DNA from: Planctomycetota bacterium
GTDB lineage: Bacteria > Planctomycetota > GCA-002687715
Direction of reading: 5' to 3'
DNA: 64,000 bases
NCBI GenBank assembly: GCA_002687715.1
Contig: NZBC01000048.1
Span: 1 to 64,000 of the forward strand
In this document: positions 57,453-64,000 of the stretch, in pieces
Layout: every line of letters starts with the position of its first letter
Position numbering within the stretch: position 1 is the first letter of the stretch
Notes under the pieces: model-generated
What the model was told of the DNA's origin: nothing
What the model saw: the letters and a program-made list of their open reading frames with translations, nothing else
Databases searched by the model: none
Position numbers and translations under genes: made by a program

Positions 57453-59339
57453 ATGGTCGACATGATCCGCATCTTGCTCGTCATGGTGCTCGCCGCCGTC
57501 AGCCTGTCCGCCCAGACACCATTCTGGATCGATCCGGCGCGAGTCCTCGTGGTCTACAACGGGAACTGGCCCGACGAGGACGGTAACGGGATCGGCGAAA
57601 GCGAGCAGCTAGCGCTCGAGTATCAGGCGAAGCGTGGGGTCCCCGCGGCGAACCTGCTCTCGGTCGGATGCTCCACCAACCAGTACTACTACTACCAGCT
57701 CGCGGGGTGGTCGGCGTTCTGGAACGAGGTGCGCACACCGATCGTCCAACGGCTCCAGGCGCTAGGAGAGACCAACATCTTCACCATCCTGTTCTGTCGC
57801 GGGGTGCCGTATCGAGTCTCGTTGCCGTCCGGCAACGGCGGTGGCGTGTCGCTCGACCACCTGATGATGACGCCTCACGCACTCGGAACGGCGGCCACTC
57901 CGAGCGTGAGCAACGCACCCGGGCTGGTGTGGACGTCGCCGTACTTCGACCTGGCTCCCGGCCTCGGCACCGGCCTCCCCCACTTCACGCATGCTTACTG
58001 GTTTCAGGGCACGCGGTTCTATCTCGTGTCCCGCCTCGACGGGGACAGCCACGATCGGGCACTCGATCTGATCGAGGGTGCGCTCTACGGCGACCGCTAC
58101 GTGTCGCCAGATCCCGGGTACTACCAAGGAAGGCTGTACGTGGACACGCGCTACTCCACCTATCCGAACCCGGCGTCGCTCCCGTGGCCGTTGCAACACG
58201 TGGGGTACGGTGGCGCGGACTCGGACATGGCGCGCGTCGTCCCATTGCTCGAGCCCATCGGCTTCGACGTGTGGTGGGAGAACACGACCGGCAGCTACGA
58301 GATTGGCGAAGTCAACGCCATGTACCGCAATGGTCAGCCGGCGCAGTTCGCACCCGACGCGTTGTTCTACTACGGCTGGTACAACTACATCACCTACCGC
58401 GACGTCTGGTCGTGGCTTCCCGGGTCGGCCGCGTGCGACCTCAACTCGAACTCGATCGCCGGACTGCGCACCGGATCGACGTCGTTCGGCAAGGGCGCGC
58501 TCGATCGCGGCCTGACCTGCGGGGTCGGCGTCATCGGCGAACCCTACCTCGCCTATCACCCGTGGCCCGAGACGTTCATCTCCTATCTGATGCGCGGGCA
58601 CGCGTTCGCAGAGGCGGCTGCGGCATCCGATCGGGCCCAGAAGTTCCGGACGCTGTTCATCGGCGATCCGCTGTACTGCCCGATGCAGGTCGGCAAGATC
58701 GCCGATCTCGACACCGTCGCACCCCCCGCACCGGACGTCTCATCCGTGAGCGTGAACGGAACGGACGCGACCTTCCGCGTGGCGCTGAACACCCTCGGAC
58801 GCGAACCGGACCTCGTCACGGTCGGCGGTGGGTTCGGAGCGGCGCCCGCCCTCGTCAACGCCCTCGATCACGGCGCGCACTACCGGGTCGCACGCACGAT
58901 TACCCTCGACAACCTCACGCCGGGGACGTACTACCGGGCGAACCTGATCGTCCGCGACCCCGTCGGCAACACGACGCCCCTGCCGGAGCTCCAGTGGTTC
59001 CAGGACCCCGCGGGCACACTCGCCGCCGCGGTCCAGCCCTCCGACCCGGCACCCGCGGCCGCCCAACCGGTCACCCTCGAGTTCGCCATGCGGATCCCCG
59101 GCGGGCTCGCGAGCCTCACGTCGCTCGCGATGAACGTCACCTTCGGCGGCGCGGCGTTCGACCTGATTCCGCTGCTTCCGCTGGTCCCGACCACGCCGCA
59201 CCTGTCGATGAACGGCGAGACGATCAGCCTCGAGGTCCATGTCCCGACCGGGCTCTCGGCCGGCACCTGGACGTTCGCGCTGGACGTCAGCACGGCGACG
59301 ACCACCCAGTCCGCATCCACGGTCGTCACCGTCCCCTAG
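57453..59339 (+). CDS. TIGR03790 family secreted protein
   Basis: 'ARVLVVYNGNWPDEDGNGIGESEQLALEYQAKRGVPAANLLSVGCSTN...FTILFCRGVPYRVSLP...YGWYNYITYRDVWSWLPGSAACDLNSNSIAGLRT...CGVGVIGEPYLAYHPWPETFISYLMRGHAFAEAA'. Confidence 0.85.
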   Translation: MVDMIRILLVMVLAAVSLSAQTPFWIDPARVLVVYNGNWPDEDGNGIGESEQLALEYQAKRGVPAANLLSVGCSTNQYYYYQLAGWSAFWNEVRTPIVQRLQALGETNIFTILFCRGVPYRVSLPSGNGGGVSLDHLMMTPHALGTAATPSVSNAPGLVWTSPYFDLAPGLGTGLPHFTHAYWFQGTRFYLVSRLDGDSHDRALDLIEGALYGDRYVSPDPGYYQGRLYVDTRYSTYPNPASLPWPLQHVGYGGADSDMARVVPLLEPIGFDVWWENTTGSYEIGEVNAMYRNGQPAQFAPDALFYYGWYNYITYRDVWSWLPGSAACDLNSNSIAGLRTGSTSFGKGALDRGLTCGVGVIGEPYLAYHPWPETFISYLMRGHAFAEAAAASDRAQKFRTLFIGDPLYCPMQVGKIADLDTVAPPAPDVSSVSVNGTDATFRVALNTLGREPDLVTVGGGFGAAPALVNALDHGAHYRVARTITLDNLTPGTYYRANLIVRDPVGNTTPLPELQWFQDPAGTLAAAVQPSDPAPAAAQPVTLEFAMRIPGGLASLTSLAMNVTFGGAAFDLIPLLPLVPTTPHLSMNGETISLEVHVPTGLSAGTWTFALDVSTATTTQSASTVVTVP

Positions 59340-59375
59340 GACCGCCGCCGCCACGCCGCCTGGCCCAGCCAACTC

Positions 59376-59598
59376 GACGGGAGCGCGAACCTCCAAGTCC
59401 GCTCTGGCCTGACGGGAGCACGAGCCTCCAGGTCCGCTCTGGCTCGACGGGAGCGCGGACCTCCAGGTCCGCTCTGGCCTGACGGGAGCACGAACCTCCA
59501 GGTCCGCTCTGGCCTGACGGGAGCGCGGACCTCCAGGTCCGCTCTGGGGCGGCGAAGCCGGATCCGGACCCGGAGCGGACCTGGAGGTCCGCGCTCCC
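59376..59598. repeat. Dispersed palindromic element, copy B: five 35-bp tandem units ending in a perfect 26-bp inverted repeat
   Basis: Unit GACGGGAGC(G/A)CG(G/A)(A/G)CCTCCA(G/A)GTCCGCTCTGGCYY starting at 59376, 59411, 59446, 59481, 59516; IR arms 59519-59544 and 59573-59598. Confidence 0.92.
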
Positions 59599-59646
59599 AT
59601 CAGAGAGATTGCTCGAGGTCCCGGCGCCTCCGCTGAAGGGCCAGCG

Positions 59647-59997
59647 TCACCCCAGCAGGTCGTCGTAGGCGTCTTCGTTGAAGCCGACGACGAGCGTCTT
59701 GCCGCGCGTCCAGGCCGGAGCCCGGAGCCAGCCGGAACGACCGATGATGACGTCCAGCAGCTCGTCGTCCCCCGGGGGGTCCTTCTTCATGTCGAAGGTG
59801 AGGGTCTTCTTCCCGCGGGCGACGACGACCTTGTGGTGCCTGGCGGCGAGCGCCAGAGCGTCATCGGGCGCCATGCGGTCCTTCGCAGCGTTCACCACCG
59901 TCCCGGTGGAGATGCCGTTCGCCGAGATGTACTCATCGGCGCGGCCGCAACTCGTTCAGCCCTTGCGGTGGTAGTACCACGAGATACTGGATGGCAT
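59647..59997 (-). CDS. ArsC-family selenoprotein candidate (in-frame UGA = Sec at 59958..59956)
   Basis: AAGGAGGTGTCCG-ATG start; MPSSISWYYHRKG-U-TSCGRADEYISANGISTGTVVNAAKDRMAPDDALALAARHHKVVVARGKKTLTFDMKKDPPGDDELLDVIIGRSGWLRAPAWTRGKTLVVGFNEDAYDDLLG; UGA at the redox-Cys position; hairpin 59920-59941 downstream. Confidence 0.85.
59920..59941 (-). promoter_or_regulatory. Candidate bacterial SECIS element (ArsC-family selenoprotein)
   Basis: RNA 5'-CGCC GAUG AGUA CAUC UC GGCG-3', starting 15 nt after UGA; apical loop AGUA at nt 23-26 with G in second position. Confidence 0.65.
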
Positions 59998-60043
59998 CGG
60001 ACACCTCCTTGGACCGGAAGCGTAGTTGCAGGAGCGTCCGAAC

Positions 60044-61180
60044 TCAACGACGGCCGAGCACACCGACCTCGACCCAGCCGCTCTGACCGGCCGGCGTCAC
60101 CACGGAGGCCCAACCGTCGTGGACCTTGATCACCCTTATCCGCAGCCCGCGATTCAGACGCACCTGCACCTCCCCGCCCGGCCGCCGACGCAGGCCCACC
60201 GCGCGAACCAGCGGCTCGAAGGTCGAAGACGTAGGCACCGGCCGCGGTGCGGGGTGGACGGGCGGCCGCGGCGGCCGCGGCGCCACCGGCCGCCGGAGCG
60301 CCTCCAGGAAGACGTTGAGCAGGAACTGCCGCACCGAGATGGCGGCGTGCAGGTGTCCCGCCCGCACTCGCTTCAACACACCCTTACGCGCGAGCTCGGC
60401 ATATCCGTTGGACCCCCGCGGAAGATCCAGCGCTCGGGCCTCGGCGGCGGCAGATCTGCGCTCCCAGCGGTGGGTCGTGATCGCGCGCTGGAGGTAGAGG
60501 TGACTCACGACGTGCACGACGCGGCCTCTACCCACCCGTAGTGTGGCGGCGATCTCTCCCGACCCGTAGCGCGCGCGCATCTCGCGCGACCCGATCAGCG
60601 GCGTGCACATCCGCGTACTCGTGAACACGTAGCTCCGGTTCTCGAGCCACCACGTCGCGGCGCGCCCGGACGGGAACACGCCGGCCAGCAACGGATGGCG
60701 CCGGTCGGTCGGCGTCACCCGGACGACGTCGTCAGTCGTGCACCGTCCCGTCCAGCTGACCATCCCCGGAAACGCCCTCGCCACGGCTTCGACGGCCCAA
60801 TCGGTGCTCAGGAGCGTCCCGCCCCGCTCGACGAATCGCCGCAGCCGTCGCCCGTCACTCGGCGTCACCCGCCCCGGACAGTCGAGGATCACCAGCCTCA
60901 CGCCGGAGAGCGACGTCCGCGCCAGCGACCGGGGCACACACCGGCGAAACGGAATCCGCAACCCACGGAGCACCTGGTCCGAATGATCGTGATCCCCGTC
61001 GATCAGCAGCACCGCGGACCGGGGACACCGCCGCAGCAGGTCCCACCCTCCACGGTCCTTGGTCTTCAACCGCTCCAGCACCAGGATCCCCGCGGCGGAG
61101 TGAGTCTCCTCGGCGAGCCCCTCCCCGGTCTGGGCAGGAAGGCAGGTCGCCACGACGCACAGAGCGATCAGGTAGCGCAT
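60044..61180 (-). CDS. Secreted protein: GATase-like N-terminal domain + C-terminal SH3-like domain
   Basis: 'GVRLVILDCPGRVTPSDGRRLRRFVERGGTLLSTDWAVE' GATase-like; C-term 'RAVGLRRRPGGEVQVRLNRGLRIRVIKVHDGWASVVTPAGQSGWVEVGVL' SH3b-like. Confidence 0.65.
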   Translation of the reverse strand: MRYLIALCVVATCLPAQTGEGLAEETHSAAGILVLERLKTKDRGGWDLLRRCPRSAVLLIDGDHDHSDQVLRGLRIPFRRCVPRSLARTSLSGVRLVILDCPGRVTPSDGRRLRRFVERGGTLLSTDWAVEAVARAFPGMVSWTGRCTTDDVVRVTPTDRRHPLLAGVFPSGRAATWWLENRSYVFTSTRMCTPLIGSREMRARYGSGEIAATLRVGRGRVVHVVSHLYLQRAITTHRWERRSAAAEARALDLPRGSNGYAELARKGVLKRVRAGHLHAAISVRQFLLNVFLEALRRPVAPRPPRPPVHPAPRPVPTSSTFEPLVRAVGLRRRPGGEVQVRLNRGLRIRVIKVHDGWASVVTPAGQSGWVEVGVLGRR

Positions 61181-61260
61181 ACGACCTTGGACGCGCGTTG
61201 AAGCGTGGAGTTCCCCACGAGCGATCCCTCAGCGTGTCCCTCCGACATCCGCAACCGCAG

Positions 61261-62271
61261 CTACTTAGGCACGAAGTGGCTCGGGCGCACGCCCTTGCGG
61301 AAGCGACCGAACCCGAACCGTAACGGCTCGTACGTTCCCACGATTTCGACATTGGCCGCCTGCGGGACGTCCAGGCCGAGGCCCCAGTAGCACGCGTTGA
61401 CCGCAACCCGCCGCAAGCCGGCGCTCGCAAAGTCCTGGGAGGCTCCGATGGTCGAACAGATGGACCGGGCCTTCTTGCCGTAGGGATTCTCGAATTCGCG
61501 CACCCACACGAGCGGCATCATCGGGTCGTTCTTCTTGCCTGCGAGGGGGGCGGAATCGGGCTTCATGCCCTCCAGGACCTGGCCGCGAAGCAGGACCTTC
61601 GCGTCCTTGGGGAGGTTGCGGACCCCGTATACGTCGGTGGGGCCCCAGACGTCCTTCACTCCATGGAGCACTGGGTGATCCTTGTGAGCTTCGTCCGGAA
61701 CGCCGCGCGTGCTCTGCGACCCGTGGTGACCGTGGTGGTTGACCCAGGTGTCGCCCAGGATCATGCCGCCGAACCCACGCGCCCATTCCTTGGCCCGGAA
61801 ATGGTACTTGCGGTACGGACTGTCCTTCTTGCGTCGATACTGGAAGGCGTGGGTGGACGTGCGGATGCCGTAGATCGGCTTGCCCGTCTTCACGAAGTCG
61901 TCGAAGTGCTTCATGTCCGCATCCGGAAACTCGCGGAAGCGAAGGAACACGACCGCCATGTCAGCCGTCTTCAGCGCCTCCAGACCCGGGATGAAGGTCT
62001 GGTTGCTCGGATCGATGTCGCCCGTCTCGGGGTTGAGCGAAAACAGGACCGTGCACTTGAAGCCATGGCGGTCCGCGAGCAGGCGCCCGAGCATCGGCAT
62101 CGCCTCTTCGGAGCGGTACTCTTCGTCGCCGGCGATGAGCACGATGTGCTTCCCTTTGCCCGGCCCTTCCTTGCCCGCGAACACCAGATGAGGATCGAGC
62201 TTCGACTGCGCCGTGACCGTTGCGGCGAGGATGAGACTGAGGACGAACGGCGAGAGAGCGGGCGTAGGCAT
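61261..62271 (-). CDS. ThuA-like domain secreted protein
   Basis: 'KHIVLIAGDEEYRSEEAMPMLGRLLADRHGFKCTVLFSLNPETGDIDPSNQTFIPGLEALKTADMAVVFLRFREFPDADMKHFDDFVKTGKPIYGIRTSTHAF'. Confidence 0.85.
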   Translation of the reverse strand: MPTPALSPFVLSLILAATVTAQSKLDPHLVFAGKEGPGKGKHIVLIAGDEEYRSEEAMPMLGRLLADRHGFKCTVLFSLNPETGDIDPSNQTFIPGLEALKTADMAVVFLRFREFPDADMKHFDDFVKTGKPIYGIRTSTHAFQYRRKKDSPYRKYHFRAKEWARGFGGMILGDTWVNHHGHHGSQSTRGVPDEAHKDHPVLHGVKDVWGPTDVYGVRNLPKDAKVLLRGQVLEGMKPDSAPLAGKKNDPMMPLVWVREFENPYGKKARSICSTIGASQDFASAGLRRVAVNACYWGLGLDVPQAANVEIVGTYEPLRFGFGRFRKGVRPSHFVPK

Positions 62272-62347
62272 TGGCTTGATGGACCCAGTTTGACCGCGCG
62301 GAAGGCGACGGGCCGCTCGCAGCGAACGGCCCGCGTCGAAAGCTACT

Positions 62348-63472
62348 CTAGTTCATCTCGGCCAGGAGGGAGTCGACGGCCTCGTCCATCGCCTCGCCGC
62401 GGGGTCCGCGGAAGCGGATGACGCCCTTGTGGTCGAGGATGTAGATGGTCGGCCATCCACGCACGTTCCAGCGCGTGGAGATCGGGCCGCGCGTGCCCTT
62501 CGGCCCGTTCCAGAAGCTGCGCCAGGAGATGTTCTCCTCCTCGCAACGCTTCTTCAACTTGCCGAGGTCGGGGTCGGAGTTGACGCCGATGAGCGCGAAC
62601 TTCTCGTTGGCCAGCCTCTTCACGAGCGACCGCTCGTGAGGGTACATGGCCCGGCAGGGGCCTCACCAATCGCCCCAGAAGTCGATGACCACCACCTTGC
62701 CGCGGTAGTCCGACAGCTTGAACTTCACGCCATCGAGGTCGACCCCTTCGATGTCGGGCGCCACCATCCCCTTCTGCAAGCGGTTCTTCTCGAACGCGGG
62801 GGCTTCGGCGCGCGCCGCGAGGTCGCTACCCGGCGCCAGCTGGCTGACCTTCGCGAGCGCCTGCTCTCGACGCGCGGTGACGTCGGGATCTTCGGTCCCA
62901 CGGCGCGGCTTGCGATCGAGGCCCGCCTTGGACATCCAGGCATGCGCCTTCATGAGCTTGCTGGACTCTCCGGCGATCACCTTGTCGAGAATCGACTCGA
63001 CGTTCTCGCGGCCGAGCGCCCGCACGGCGCGCGGCAGGCCACCGATGAAGTCACCGATTTCGTCGCTGCCGAGGTGAGCGGCGACGATCATGTCGATCGC
63101 AGTCTTGCGGTCGTCTTGCGAGGCCGCCCTCATCGAGACCCACGAGAGGAACGGTACGGCTCCGTCGGTGCCCGCGAACTTCTTCGCGCACGCCATGAAC
63201 TTCTCGGTGTATGCGCCGTTGTCAGGACGCTTGATGTCCTTCATCAACTCGCGGTAGAGCGCGCCGGCCGCCTGGCGATCACCGGACTTGCGGAGTTTCA
63301 CGTACTCCTCGTTCTTCCGCAGCTTGCCGAGCTCGGCGCGGTAGGCGGACTGCTCGGCGTCGAGCTTCGCCTTCAGGTCAGCGAAGGCCGCTTTCGCGGC
63401 CGCAACGTCCCCCTGCGCCACGACGGGAATCGCGATCGCCAAGAGGAGGAGTACGAATAGGGAGAGCTTCAT
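62348..63472 (-). CDS. TlpA/thioredoxin-like selenoprotein candidate with UGPC redox motif (in-frame UGA at 62665..62663)
   Basis: MKLSLFVLLLLAIAIPVVAQ...KFKLSDYRGKVVVIDFWGDW-U-GPCRAMYPHERSLVKRLANEKFALIGVNSDPDLGKLKKRCEEENISWRSFWNGPKGTRGPISTRWNVRGWPTIYILDHKGVIRFRG...AEMN(TAG). UGA replaces the first Cys of WCGPC; both halves are continuous in frame. Confidence 0.9.
62620..62639 (-). promoter_or_regulatory. Candidate bacterial SECIS element (TlpA-like selenoprotein)
   Basis: RNA 5'-U CACGAGC GGUC GCUCGUG A-3', 8-bp stem and GGUC apical loop, loop 32 nt after UGA. Confidence 0.75.
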
Positions 63473-63498
63473 CGCGAGGGCTCCGTAAGTGGGCAAGA

Positions 63499-63526
63499 CC
63501 GGGCCCCCGTAGATTCGGGGGCCCGG
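63499..63526 (-). terminator. Hairpin (11-bp stem CCGGGCCCCCG/CGGGGGCCCGG, 6-nt loop)
   Basis: Direct inspection between minus-strand genes. Confidence 0.6.
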
Positions 63527-63561
63527 CGGGTTGCGGGCACTGTATCACGCGCTGGAAGCGG

Positions 63562-64000
63562 CTACTGGACCCGGAAGGTCTGCATCCACAGACCGTCGGA
63601 GAGCGCCGCGCCACTGGCCGTGATCCCCAGCGCCTGGAAGGTCAGACCGATTCCGGGCGGGACCCCCACGAGCGACAGAGGCAGAAAGACCGGGCCGTTG
63701 ATGGCGCCGAGGTCCAGGATGATCGCTGCCTGCGGATCGATGTGCACGACGCCGAACGATGTGACTGCAAAGCCCTCGTTGGCCCCGAGGTCGATGCCGA
63801 GCATCACCTGGCCCGTCGCGGTCGGAGCGACCGCCAAGCCGAAGCCCGAATTGCCGACCCACGGCGTCCCGATGAGCTCGAGACCGGGACCCCCACTGAG
63901 ACCGGGCAGCACGACGGGCTGACCGAAGAAGGTGAGGCCGTGATGACGACGGATGGCGCCACCCGGAGCGGGCGGGAGCGGCACGTTGGCGCCGGTCAGG
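63562..64000 (-). CDS. Secreted hypothetical protein, partial (5' end beyond window)
   Basis: Frame open to window end: LTGANVPLPPAPGGAIRRHHGLTFFGQPVVLPGLSGGPGLELIGTPWVGNSGFGLAVAPTATGQVMLGIDLG...FQALGITASGAALSDGLWMQTFRVQ. Confidence 0.65.
   Translation of the reverse strand, partial: LTGANVPLPPAPGGAIRRHHGLTFFGQPVVLPGLSGGPGLELIGTPWVGNSGFGLAVAPTATGQVMLGIDLGANEGFAVTSFGVVHIDPQAAIILDLGAINGPVFLPLSLVGVPPGIGLTFQALGITASGAALSDGLWMQTFRVQ

Noticed and set aside
59376-59546. Possible CRISPR array (about 35-bp periodicity)
   Set aside because: Units are contiguous with no unique spacers and no cas genes in the window; it is a tandem/palindromic repeat.
59956-62665. Genome-wide UGA recoding (alternative genetic code)
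   Set aside because: Other genes clearly terminate at TGA, e.g. both S8 protease genes (32387-32389 and 35599-35601) immediately before terminators.
62348-63496. Nonsense-mutated pseudogene interpretation of the TlpA-like and ArsC-like genes
   Set aside because: In both genes the only interruption is a TGA exactly at a catalytic Cys, flanking sequence is undamaged and a SECIS-like hairpin follows; Sec insertion is the more economical reading.

Overview
High-GC bacterial window, most consistent with a Planctomycetota chromosome: two DUF1501/DUF1549-DUF1553/PSCyt gene sets, a sulfatase, a TIGR03790-type protein and truncated planctomycete-type STPK-TPR genes. I support about 40 coding features. 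Housekeeping anchors are parE, parC and apaG. Most of the rest are secreted or regulatory proteins. The strongest unexplained signals are two minus-strand genes split by the ORF caller at an in-frame TGA that sits exactly where a catalytic Cys is expected. They are an ArsC-family protein (RKG-U-TSC, 59647..59997) and a TlpA/thioredoxin-like protein (DW-U-GPC, 62348..63472). Both have a plausible bacterial SECIS hairpin directly downstream of the UGA, so I call both candidate selenoproteins. They bracket a four-gene co-oriented cluster. Other notable items: gene-fragment scars between about 26 and 44 kb (thioester reductase, AMP-ligase, STPK N- and C-terminal pieces, a truncated secreted protein abutting a NUDIX gene); a dispersed palindromic repeat at 10.8 and 59.4 kb, including five 35-bp units and a perfect 26-bp inverted repeat; an unannotated 34-aa membrane micro-ORF with SD and terminator; a fused double sulfatase; an S9 peptidase fused to a second alpha/beta hydrolase; a shared C-terminal module on three secreted proteins; and a complete RR/SpoIIE-kinase/STAS partner-switching operon. 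No rRNA, tRNA, CRISPR array or intact mobile element was recognised. All family calls come from motif reading by eye; no database search was run.
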